From Verrucomicrobiota bacterium (GTDB lineage: Bacteria > Verrucomicrobiota > Verrucomicrobiia > Limisphaerales > UBA1096): 20,510 bases of DNA. Where the stretch lies: positions 1 through 20,510 of the forward strand of contig JASLKI010000368.1 in NCBI GenBank assembly GCA_030747575.1, read 5' to 3'. The notes under the pieces are model-generated. The model had not been told where the DNA came from and did not search any database. It saw only the letters and a list, made by a program, of their open reading frames with translations. Shown here one piece after another: positions 14,177-20,510 of the stretch (position 1 is the first letter of the stretch; each line of letters opens with the position of its first letter). Both the position numbers and the translations under genes were made by a program.

Positions 14177-15601
14177 ATGACTCCCGAACACGACAACGCG
14201 ATGATGCAGACCCGGCGGCAGTTTCTCGGCCGCACGAGCGCGGGCATCGGCTCGGTGGCATTGGCATCGCTGCTCAACTCGAGACTGTTGGCCGGTTTTT
14301 CGGATTTTGCGCCGAAGGCTAAGCGGGTGATTTATCTGTTCCAGAGCGGCGCGCCGTCGCAGTTCGAGTTGCTCGACCACAAACCGGCTTTAGCCAAGGC
14401 ACACGGGCAGGTGTTGGGCAGCGAGTTTTTCGGTGGGCAACGCCTCACCGGGATGACATCCGGGCAGAAGGAAAAAAAGATCTGCAAATCGATCTACAAC
14501 TTTTCGCGGCACGGTCAGAGCGGCACGGAGTTGAGCGAGTTGCTGCCGCACCTTGGCCAGGTGGCGGACGAGCTTTGCGTGGTGCGCTCGATGCAGACGC
14601 AGGCGATCAACCACGATCCGGCCATCACGTTTTTCCAGACCGGCTTTCAGCAGGCGGGGCGTCCGAGTATGGGTGCGTGGGCGAGCTACGGCCTAGGCAG
14701 CGAGAGCGCCGATTTGCCGGCTTACGTGGTGATGATTTCGCAGGGCAGTGCCAAGCGCGATTCGCAGGCGCTGTACGCGCGGCTTTGGGGCAGCGGTTTT
14801 TTGCCGTCGGAACATCAGGGTGTGAAGTTTCGCTCATCCGGCGACCCGGTGCTGTACCTGTCCAACCCGGACGGCATCACGGCCAAGCGGCGGCGGCGGA
14901 TGCTCGACCTTGGCCAGGCGCTGAACAGGGAGCATCATGAGCGGTTGGGCGATCCGGAAATACTGACGCGCATCCGGCAGGCGGAAATGGCGTACCGCAT
15001 GCAGACCTCGGTGCCGGAGTTGATGGACACCTCTAGCGAGCCGGAACACATTTTTGATTTGTACGGCGCAAATGCGCGCAAGCCGGGCACGTACGCGGCC
15101 AACTGCCTGCTGGCCCGGCGTCTGGCCGAGCGCGGTGTGCGCTTCATCCAGTTGTACCATCGCGGCTGGGATCAGCACGGCGACCTGCCGCGCGATTTGC
15201 CGCTGCAATGCGGCGATGTGGACCAATCGTCCGCCGCATTGATCGCCGACCTCAAGCAGCGCGGGATGCTCGACGAGACCCTGGTGATTTGGGGCGGCGA
15301 ATTTGGACGGACGGTTTACGCACAGGGCGGTTTGAACATGGCCAAGTACGGGCGCGACCATCACCCGCGCTGCTTCAGCATGTGGATGGCCGGCGGCGGC
15401 ATCCGGGGCGGAACAACCTACGGGACGACGGATGATTTTTCATTCAATGTCGTTGAAAACCCGGTGCATGTTTACGACTTGCACGCGACGATGCTGCACT
15501 GCCTCGGCATCGACCACGAAAAGCTAACGTTCAAGTTCCAGGGCCGCCACTACCGCCTGACGGACGTCCACGGCAATTTAGTTAAAGGAATCCTCGCCTG
15601 A
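14177..15601 (+). CDS. DUF1501 family protein, Tat-exported
   Basis: 474-residue protein with a twin-arginine signal near the N-terminus (TRRQFLGRTSAGIGSVALAS) followed by the DUF1501 domain (KRVIYLFQSGAPSQFELLDHKP through DHHPRCFSMWMAGGGIRGG and DLHATMLHCLGIDHEKLTF). DUF1501 proteins are related to the alkaline-phosphatase/sulfatase fold, but their substrate is unknown. They are usually encoded beside PSCyt1/DUF1549/DUF1553 proteins, as here, and the pair is presumed to act in the periplasm. The start ATG is three bases after the upstream stop, consistent with translational coupling; in-frame ATGs at 14201 and 14204 would shorten the leader to MMQTRRQF or MQTRRQF and are also plausible. Length is normal for the family. 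Confidence 0.93.
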   Translation: MTPEHDNAMMQTRRQFLGRTSAGIGSVALASLLNSRLLAGFSDFAPKAKRVIYLFQSGAPSQFELLDHKPALAKAHGQVLGSEFFGGQRLTGMTSGQKEKKICKSIYNFSRHGQSGTELSELLPHLGQVADELCVVRSMQTQAINHDPAITFFQTGFQQAGRPSMGAWASYGLGSESADLPAYVVMISQGSAKRDSQALYARLWGSGFLPSEHQGVKFRSSGDPVLYLSNPDGITAKRRRRMLDLGQALNREHHERLGDPEILTRIRQAEMAYRMQTSVPELMDTSSEPEHIFDLYGANARKPGTYAANCLLARRLAERGVRFIQLYHRGWDQHGDLPRDLPLQCGDVDQSSAALIADLKQRGMLDETLVIWGGEFGRTVYAQGGLNMAKYGRDHHPRCFSMWMAGGGIRGGTTYGTTDDFSFNVVENPVHVYDLHATMLHCLGIDHEKLTFKFQGRHYRLTDVHGNLVKGILA

Positions 15602-15616
15602 CCGCTTGGCTGACGA

Positions 15617-16180
15617 TTACTTTTTCAGCGCCTTGGAGACCATAGCCTTCAAGTCCTTCTCAGCGGACTTGATGATGGTTTTCGGGCCGGTGGCCTTAAT
15701 GAAAACAGCGCCCTGTTTACCGTCGATGATCGTGCCGAGTAGGCCGCTATTGGGTACCGGAACTTTGTTGCCACCAAACGGTGGGCCTTTCATGAATGTA
15801 CCCACGGCAGTGACATAGGTGACCTTTGTCCCATTAATTGTCTCAATCACTGTTTTGGCGTTGAGTTGATCGGCCGGTTCCTTGAATTGCCCGAGCCAAC
15901 GCTTCACATTTGCAGCTACACCACCCGCTCCGCCCGGTCCAAAGTGGAAGAACACCACTTCCGCCGACTTGCCGTCTTTGCCCTTGATGGCGAACTGCGC
16001 CTTGCGCATCGAAGACGACGGCTTTTGCGTCTGCCAACTTTTGGGTTCCTCGAACGAAATACCACCGGCCGAGAACTTCTCCGCCCGCACCGCTGCGATA
16101 GCCACCGCAACTGCTGCCAAACAAACAAAAATGCGCTCCCGATAGGTCGAGCCGTAGCTGATGAATACTTCCTTTGCCAT
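15617..16180 (-). CDS. Hypothetical secreted protein
   Basis: 187-residue protein starting at ATG 16180-16178. A hydrophobic segment (FVCLAAVAVAIAAVRA, about residues 18-33) followed by EKF suggests a signal peptide cut near residue 33. The mature part is about 150 residues with a Gly-rich stretch (GPGGAGGVAANVKRWLGQF) and a C-terminal part resembling small planctomycete/verrucomicrobial proteins of unknown function (GTIIDGKQGAVFIKATGPK). The open frame continues upstream to 16339, but that extension crosses the repetitive spacer and looks non-coding. The gene converges on the DUF1501 gene, 15 nt apart. I do not recognise a named family. Confidence 0.75.
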   Translation of the reverse strand: MAKEVFISYGSTYRERIFVCLAAVAVAIAAVRAEKFSAGGISFEEPKSWQTQKPSSSMRKAQFAIKGKDGKSAEVVFFHFGPGGAGGVAANVKRWLGQFKEPADQLNAKTVIETINGTKVTYVTAVGTFMKGPPFGGNKVPVPNSGLLGTIIDGKQGAVFIKATGPKTIIKSAEKDLKAMVSKALKK

Positions 16181-16265
16181 GTGGTTTGTCACCGGGCGAA
16201 CGTAGGTAGGTTTAAGAGGTGGGGCAAGCTTTCTGAACAACGCTTGGGTGAGGGGTTGGATCGGA

Positions 16266-16345
16266 AAACGCAGAGGACACGGAGACGCAGAGAACCGCAC
16301 TCCATGACGCTGTCGCGTCCGCCGGAGGGCGCTTGGCAAAGCGCC
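16266..16345. repeat. Intergenic repeat: CGCAGAG-type tract and hairpin palindrome
   Basis: A tract of imperfect 6-7 base units (CGCAGAGGACACGGAGACG, then CAGAGAACCGC; 16270-16298) resembles the widespread CACAGAGACACAGAG-type intergenic repeats seen in many bacteria. It is followed by GGCGCTTGGCAAAGCGCC (16328-16345), a one-mismatch version of the palindrome at 11796-11813, able to form a GGCGCTT/AAGCGCC stem with a four-base loop. That hairpin begins 7 nt past the stop codon of the TIM-barrel gene and could serve as its 3' end. No U-tract follows on the minus strand. Confidence 0.6.
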
Positions 16346-16351
16346 TGGCTT

Positions 16352-17233
16352 TTATGAAGCCTGTATTTCGGCGATGAGGCTTTCGAGGCGGCGGCCGTAC
16401 TCGACGTAGTTGTTGAACATGTCGTCTTCGCTGGCTTCGACGTTGCTGTCGTGGAAGACGACGGCCATGTGCGGCTCGATGGAGATGCCGGCATCGTAGC
16501 CGTTCGCCAAGGCGTCACGTAGGATGTCGCGGACACGACCTTCACCTTCACCGGGGAAGTTGTAGTCGGCGTCGCTTTTCTCCTCCACCCAGGTGCAGTC
16601 CTTAATGTGGATGTGTGCGGTGTGCTCGCGGACGTTTTGCCAATACTCCCACGGGTCTTGTTTGGGCCACGGCTGCGGCTTGGAGCGGTCGGCGTTGAAG
16701 ATGGGGTTGGCGGTGTCGAACACCCATTTGAGGCCGGGGACTTTCTCTAGCAGCTCGACGCCGTGTTGCCAGCTCATGCCACCGTGGTTCATGCAGTTTT
16801 CGTGAACCGGCTGCAGACCCTCGTCGAGGAAGCGTTTGGTGACTTCGCGAAGTCGCTCGAAGACGAGCTCGGGCGTTTTGTCCGCGTCGCCGGCCGGTTT
16901 GAAACTCATGATGCGGACGAACTTGGTGCCGAGGCGTTGCATGCGCGGGATGGAGCGGTCGATCTCGGCGACGGTGACGTCCCACGGCGTGTCGACGGTT
17001 TTGGCCCAGTTGCATATGGTGGAGCCGAAAGCGTAGATGCCGACGCCGGCTTCCTCAAGCTTGGTGGCGACAATGTCGAACGCTGCGTCCGGGATGTCGT
17101 GGATGCTGCCTTTCTCGAAGCCGTCCACCTCGACGAAGCGGGCTTCGATCCATTTCCAGCCGAGTTCCTTTGTGGCACGGATTTGGCCGTCTATAGAGGG
17201 CGAAGCCTCGTCTGCGATTCCCATTAGTTCCAT
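16352..17233 (-). CDS. Sugar phosphate isomerase/epimerase (xylose-isomerase-like TIM barrel)
   Basis: 293-residue cytosolic protein of the AP endonuclease 2/xylose isomerase-like TIM-barrel family. Likely metal ligands are spaced as expected: Glu145 (PVHENCMNHGG), Asp173 (WVFDTANPIF), His209 (HIHIKDCTW) and Glu253 (ISIEPHMAV). Family members isomerise or epimerise sugars, inositols or their oxidised derivatives; the exact substrate is not evident. The start ATG at 17233-17231 has a good ribosome site (AGGAG about 8 nt upstream). It follows the Gfo/Idh/MocA gene by 18 nt on the same strand, so the two form an operon. Such a pair is typical of sugar or polyol catabolism in which an oxidoreductase makes a keto sugar that the isomerase then rearranges. 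Confidence 0.9.
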   Translation of the reverse strand: MELMGIADEASPSIDGQIRATKELGWKWIEARFVEVDGFEKGSIHDIPDAAFDIVATKLEEAGVGIYAFGSTICNWAKTVDTPWDVTVAEIDRSIPRMQRLGTKFVRIMSFKPAGDADKTPELVFERLREVTKRFLDEGLQPVHENCMNHGGMSWQHGVELLEKVPGLKWVFDTANPIFNADRSKPQPWPKQDPWEYWQNVREHTAHIHIKDCTWVEEKSDADYNFPGEGEGRVRDILRDALANGYDAGISIEPHMAVVFHDSNVEASEDDMFNNYVEYGRRLESLIAEIQAS

Positions 17234-17251
17234 ATCTTTATCTCCTGCAAA

Positions 17252-18412
17252 CTATTTGCGAAAGCTGGCGCTAAAATCCTCGTTGCTGACCTCGACGACT
17301 TTCTTTTCGTGCGTTGAGCTGGCGATGAGCTCGTTGAGCTTGGCTTCCCATGCTGCGCCGTCCATCGGCAGATCAATCGCTTGGCCAAGCAGGCCGGAGT
17401 ACACCATCACATTGGCCAACTCGACGGAGCCGATGCCGCTAGCGCCGGGGGCGATGAGCGGCTCGCCGTCGAGGATCGCGTTCACGAAGTTGGCGACGAG
17501 CTTTGCGTGGGCATCTTCTGCGCCGGGGATGGGGATTTCCTCCACGGTCGTCTTCGGTTGCTGGAAGCCGATCTTCGAGGTGCGACTCCATTCGTCGGAC
17601 GACACTGCGTTGCGCGTTACGATTAACTTGTCGTTCTCCAGCAACGCGCGCCCCCTGGTGCCGGCGATTTCAAACCGGTTGCTGCCCGGTGTCTCGCCGG
17701 TGGAGGTGATGAACACACCGCTTGCGCCGTTGGCATATTCGAGGTAGCAAGTCACGTCGTCCTCCACCTCGATGTCGTGATGTTTGCCGATGCCAATGTG
17801 GCCCTGCACACGGGACGGCATGCCGACGATCCATTGCAGCGCATCGAGTTGGTGAAGGCATTGGTTGAGCAGCACGCCACCGCCCTCGCCCTTCCACGTG
17901 GCGCGCCAGTCGCTGCTTTGGTAATATGCCTCGGCCCGAAACCAGTCGGTCATGATCCAAATCACGCGAATCAAGTCCCCCAGTTCGCCTCCCTGTACCA
18001 GTTCGCGAATCTTTTGGTAACGCGGCTCGACGCGCATTTGGAACATGCCGGAGAACGTTAGCTCGGGCCGTGCCTCGGCGGCGACGACGAGGCGCTCGGC
18101 GTCGGCCTTGTGCGCGGAGATCGGTTTTTCCACCATCACATGCAAGCCGGCCTCGAGCGCGGCGATGCCGAGTGTGGTATGCTGAAAATGCGGCGTGGCA
18201 ATCATTAGCGCATCAATCTCGCCGGAGGCGATCAGGGCCTCGCCACTGTCAAATGTCTTCAGCCCCTTGGCCTCGTACTCGGGAAGTTTGTCGGGGAAGG
18301 CATCCGCCACCGCCGTCAAGACGCCGCGTTCCACTTTGCCCTCGAGCAGGTTGTTGACGTGAATCTGCCCGATGTTTCCCAAGCCGACGATGCCGATGCG
18401 TACGTTGTCCAT
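17252..18412 (-). CDS. Gfo/Idh/MocA family oxidoreductase
   Basis: 386-residue NAD(P)-dependent sugar or polyol dehydrogenase. The N-terminal Rossmann fold has the glycine motif VRIGIVGLGNIGQIHVNN (residues 4-21). The family EKP motif is at HVMVEKPIS with catalytic Lys96, and GGGVLLNQCLHQLD (His187, Asp190) matches the C-terminal substrate-binding region. Start ATG at 18412-18410 (MDNVRIG) places the Rossmann strand directly at the N-terminus. A longer open frame continues upstream to 19051, but that portion is antisense to the DUF3500 gene and unlike any protein, so it is rejected. The gene is first in an operon with the TIM-barrel gene and diverges from the DUF3500 gene across a 172-nt spacer. 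Substrate is unknown; the context suggests carbohydrate catabolism. Confidence 0.93.
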   Translation of the reverse strand: MDNVRIGIVGLGNIGQIHVNNLLEGKVERGVLTAVADAFPDKLPEYEAKGLKTFDSGEALIASGEIDALMIATPHFQHTTLGIAALEAGLHVMVEKPISAHKADAERLVVAAEARPELTFSGMFQMRVEPRYQKIRELVQGGELGDLIRVIWIMTDWFRAEAYYQSSDWRATWKGEGGGVLLNQCLHQLDALQWIVGMPSRVQGHIGIGKHHDIEVEDDVTCYLEYANGASGVFITSTGETPGSNRFEIAGTRGRALLENDKLIVTRNAVSSDEWSRTSKIGFQQPKTTVEEIPIPGAEDAHAKLVANFVNAILDGEPLIAPGASGIGSVELANVMVYSGLLGQAIDLPMDGAAWEAKLNELIASSTHEKKVVEVSNEDFSASFRK

Positions 18413-18584
18413 GCGATTGTTGATTGATCCGTGCCAATGACGAAACGGGTGGGGGGGAGTGTGCCACCACGGGCCATCGTCGCATAGGAAAATGTCCGTT
18501 TGGCGAAGCGTGACAATTCCGGGTTGACTTGCCCAAGGGATGTGCGAGTTTTCGCCGTACGCAGACTCACCGTCAATAAAAGCC
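18413..18584. promoter_or_regulatory. Divergent promoter spacer
   Basis: This 172-nt spacer must hold the promoters for the Gfo/Idh/MocA operon (minus) and the DUF3500 gene (plus). A TTGACT hexamer occurs at 18524-18529 on the plus strand, but no matching -10 element is found at the right distance. I see no clear operator palindrome. Confidence 0.35.
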
Positions 18585-19580
18585 ATGAAAATCGAAATAC
18601 TCAACGAATGTCCGGAATGTCTGCCGACGATGGATCGGCGGCGTTTTGTGAAGAGCGCTGCACTTGGCAGCGCCGCTCTGGCCGCGGCGCCGCTTGGCCA
18701 GGCGGCGAAAAAGAAGGCCGACACCGAGACACTGGTGGCCCAACTGTTCGGCAGTCTCAACGAAAGCCAAAAGAAAGTGGTGGCCTTTCCGTTCGAGCAC
18801 TCGTTGCGCGAAAAAGTCGACAACAACTGGCACATCACCAAAAAGAGCATCGGCGAGATTTTCACCGGTGAACAGCAGGCGCTGGTGAAGGAGATTTTCT
18901 TGAAATTGCACAGCGAGCAATACGCCGAGACCGTGCTTGGCCAAGTGCGGCATGATTCCGAGGATGAAGGGTTCGAGAGCACGTCGGTGGCTTTGTTTGG
19001 CCAGCCGAAAACCGGCAAGTTCGAGTTTGTGCTGACCGGCCGGCACTGCACCCGGCGCTGCGACGGCGACTCAGTGGAGGGAGAGGCGTTTGGCGGGCCG
19101 ATCTTTTACGGGCACGCCGCGCGGGCCTTCAACGAAGCGCCGGATCATCCCGGCAACGTCTATTGGTATCAGGCCAAGCAGGCCAACAAAGTGTTTGCGA
19201 TGATGGACGGCAAGCAGCGGAAAATGGCCCTCTTGGGCAAAAGCCGGGGTGAGCAGGGAACCAAGACGGTGGCGTTGAGCGGCAAAAAGCATGGTTTGCC
19301 GGGAATCCCAGTGTCGGAATTAAGCAGCGATCAAAAGGGCCAAGTGCGCAAAACGATGGCTGATTTGCTGGCGATGTTCCGGGAAAAAGATGCCCAAGAG
19401 GCGTTGAAGATGGTTGACGCAGGCGGCTTTGACCACTTGCACTTGGCATTTTACAAGAATCACGATGTCGGTAACGACAAAATATGGGATGTTTGGCAAA
19501 TAGAGGGGCCGAACTGCCTGTGGTTTTTCCGGGGCGACCCGCATGTTCACGCTTGGGTGAACATAAAAAGCCCTGTTTGA
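18585..19580 (+). CDS. DUF3500 family protein, Tat-exported
   Basis: 331-residue protein beginning MKIEILNECPECLPT, then a twin-arginine signal (MDRRRFVKSAALGSAALAAA, about residues 16-35). The mature part matches the general layout of DUF3500 proteins: a helical N-terminal region about LSxxQ/EQQALVKEIF, a central FGQPKTGKFEFVLTGRHCTRRC segment followed by FGGPIFYGH, and a C-terminal WDVWQIEGPNCLWFFRGDPHVHAWV. The many His residues near the core and C-terminus suggest metal or ligand binding, but no activity is established for the family. Start candidates are ATG 18540, 18585 and 18630; 18585 is preferred because a CPEC-containing leader before the Tat motif is seen in related exported proteins, while 18630 would give a minimal Tat signal. 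It diverges from the Gfo/Idh/MocA operon. Confidence 0.8.
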   Translation: MKIEILNECPECLPTMDRRRFVKSAALGSAALAAAPLGQAAKKKADTETLVAQLFGSLNESQKKVVAFPFEHSLREKVDNNWHITKKSIGEIFTGEQQALVKEIFLKLHSEQYAETVLGQVRHDSEDEGFESTSVALFGQPKTGKFEFVLTGRHCTRRCDGDSVEGEAFGGPIFYGHAARAFNEAPDHPGNVYWYQAKQANKVFAMMDGKQRKMALLGKSRGEQGTKTVALSGKKHGLPGIPVSELSSDQKGQVRKTMADLLAMFREKDAQEALKMVDAGGFDHLHLAFYKNHDVGNDKIWDVWQIEGPNCLWFFRGDPHVHAWVNIKSPV

Positions 19581-19581
19581 G

Positions 19582-19611
19582 CGATTTTTTTAAGCTAATT
19601 CAAAAAAATCG
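19582..19611. terminator. AT-rich inverted repeat, possible terminator and UP element
   Basis: CGATTTTTTT (19582-19591) and AAAAAAATCG (19602-19611) are perfectly complementary around a 10-nt loop, starting two bases after the DUF3500 stop. The right arm ends exactly where a -35 hexamer begins, so its A-tract is placed like an UP element. The stem is weak in GC, so termination is uncertain. Confidence 0.5.
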
Positions 19612-19640
19612 TTGACTAGGGTAAGGAGGGCAACTAAATT
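19612..19640 (+). promoter_or_regulatory. Promoter for tRNA-Thr and tuf
   Basis: TTGACT (19612-19617, five of six to consensus), a 17-nt spacer, and TAAATT (19635-19640, four of six), directly preceded by an A-tract. Position and strength fit a constitutive promoter for the tRNA-Thr-tuf unit. The transcript would have a leader of roughly 120 nt before the tRNA. Confidence 0.6.
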
Positions 19641-19674
19641 CCCTTCCCTTTTGGGGCGCAAACAAATCGCTAAG

Positions 19675-19725
19675 TCATTTGCTTTCAGTTGTTTAGGATG
19701 GAAACATGGGAGCAAATGAGTTTTT
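19675..19725 (+). promoter_or_regulatory. Leader hairpin followed by T-run
   Basis: TCATTTGCT (19675-19683) pairs perfectly with AGCAAATGA (19711-19719) around a 27-nt loop and is followed by G and TTTTT (19721-19725). It lies between the promoter and the tRNA and could act as an attenuator or processing signal. The long loop makes efficient termination doubtful. Confidence 0.4.
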
Positions 19726-19770
19726 GATATTGCAGACAGGCTTGAAAGACAGGCGGCTACGTCGCTCGAT

Positions 19771-19846
19771 GCCCATGTAGCTCAGTTGGTAGAGCACATC
19801 CTTGGTAAGGATGAGGTCACCAGTTCAAACCTGGTCATGGGCTCCA
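19771..19846 (+). tRNA. tRNA-Thr(GGT)
   Basis: Complete cloverleaf: acceptor GCCCATG/CATGGGC, D stem GCTC/GAGC, anticodon stem CATCC/GGATG around loop TTGGTAA (anticodon GGT, threonine ACC/ACU codons), T stem CCAGG-type arm with TTCAAAC loop, discriminator T and encoded CCA. It lies 54 nt before tuf, a classic tRNA-Thr-tuf linkage, so the two are probably cotranscribed. Confidence 0.96.
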
Positions 19847-19900
19847 TTAAGAATTTGTTTATTAGCAAGTATAACAAACTAACCAACAAAAAATAATCGA

Positions 19901-20510
19901 ATGGCAAAAGAAGAGTTCCAACGCAAAAAACCCCATGTAAATATCGGTACCATTGGTCATGTTGACCACGGCAAATCGACCCTCACGGCAGCTATCGTCG
20001 AGGTGCAGGCAAAAAAGGGGATGGCGACCCCCATCTCCTATGCGGATATCACCAAGGGTGGTACTGTTCGTGATGAATCCAAGACGGTGACCATCGCGGT
20101 GTCGCATGTGGAGTATGAGAGCGAAAAGCGCCATTATGCGCACGTTGACTGCCCGGGGCATGCTGACTATGTGAAGAACATGATCACGGGTGCCGCCCAG
20201 ATGGACGGAGCCATTCTCGTGGTGGATGCATCACAAGGCCCGATGCCGCAGACCAAAGAGCACGTTTTGCTAGCCAAGCAGGTGGGTGTTCCTGCTATCG
20301 TGGTTTGCTTAAACAAGTGTGATCTCGTTGACGACGAGGAAATGTTGATGCTGGTTGAGGAGGAGATCAAGGATCTGTTGGAGAAGTACGATTTCGACAA
20401 GGAAACTCCGATTGTTCAGTCCAGTTCAATGGGTGCAATGAACGGGGAGGAGAAGTGGGTAGAGTCTATCGCCAAGTTGTTAGAGGCTTGTGATAGCGGC
20501 ATTCCTGACC
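19901..20510 (+). CDS. tuf: Elongation factor Tu, N-terminal part (3' end outside window)
   Basis: The first 203 codons of EF-Tu, the GTPase that delivers aminoacyl-tRNA to the ribosome. G1 is GHVDHGKS (residues 19-26, then TLTAA), G3 is DCPGH (83-87) and G4 is NKCD (138-141). YVKNMITGAAQMDGAILVV is conserved. The switch I region differs from the usual EKARGITIN: here it reads GGTVRDESKTVTIAVSHVEYE, so Arg-Gly before the invariant Thr becomes Lys-Thr-Val while the Thr itself (T64) is kept. The G5 region is SSSM rather than the usual SAL. I recall a similar switch I in planctomycete EF-Tu, so this is probably lineage-specific rather than decay. The start ATG follows an A-rich stretch without a clear Shine-Dalgarno sequence. 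Confidence 0.95.
   Translation, partial: MAKEEFQRKKPHVNIGTIGHVDHGKSTLTAAIVEVQAKKGMATPISYADITKGGTVRDESKTVTIAVSHVEYESEKRHYAHVDCPGHADYVKNMITGAAQMDGAILVVDASQGPMPQTKEHVLLAKQVGVPAIVVCLNKCDLVDDEEMLMLVEEEIKDLLEKYDFDKETPIVQSSSMGAMNGEEKWVESIAKLLEACDSGIPD

Noticed and set aside
16181..16339. N-terminal extension of the small secreted protein
   Set aside because: It crosses the repetitive spacer and would place the signal peptide internally; ATG 16180 gives a normal exported protein.
18413..19051. N-terminal extension of the Gfo/Idh/MocA gene to 599 residues
   Set aside because: The extra part lies antisense to the DUF3500 gene and does not resemble a protein; the Rossmann motif starts at once after ATG 18412.

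Overview
The window looks like a chromosomal segment from a member of the Planctomycetes-Verrucomicrobia group, most likely a verrucomicrobium. The evidence is a PSCyt1/DUF1549/DUF1553 protein next to a DUF1501 protein, a prepilin with the H-X9-DG motif, a very large Ig-repeat secreted protein, a Tat-exported DUF3500 protein, Gfo/Idh/MocA plus TIM-barrel sugar genes, and an EF-Tu whose switch I region departs from the usual bacterial form. The lineage is inferred from gene content; no rRNA is present.

Layout. Positions 1-878 (minus) hold an nfeD-floA pair, floA being cut by the window edge. Positions 962-1954 (minus) encode an aldo/keto reductase. From 1975 to 11672 lies an accessory block bounded by two direct copies of one sequence: about 80 bp of upstream DNA plus a tRNA-Lys. 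The left tRNA copy has lost its 3' acceptor strand and is a relic; the right copy is intact. Between them are a small relic resembling a type I restriction methyltransferase, a short C-terminal gene fragment, a 2479-residue secreted protein (15 Ig-like domains, Big_7-like and MBG-like domains, another Ig domain, then a PQQ-type beta-propeller), a prepilin-type protein, a terminator, and a second, inverted and degraded copy of the same C-terminal fragment. No integrase or transposase is visible.

Positions 11673-19580 are GC-rich. A short hairpin-rich intergenic mosaic precedes a cytochrome-like PSCyt1/DUF1549/DUF1553 gene and a DUF1501 gene, which form an operon. Convergent to it is a small secreted protein of unknown function. 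Then come a minus-strand operon of a Gfo/Idh/MocA oxidoreductase and a xylose-isomerase-like TIM-barrel protein, and, divergent from that, a DUF3500 protein. Positions 19582-20510 carry an AT-rich element, a promoter, tRNA-Thr(GGT) and the start of tuf.

The most distinctive observations are the duplicated tRNA-Lys segment around the adhesin/prepilin block, the inverted gene remnants just inside it, and an 8-bp palindrome (TTGGCCAA, often within GCGCTTGGCCAAGCGC) that occurs at least eleven times across the window in genes and spacers. No single gene set here amounts to a clearly new defence or biosynthetic system; the giant protein and the repeat structures are the best leads.
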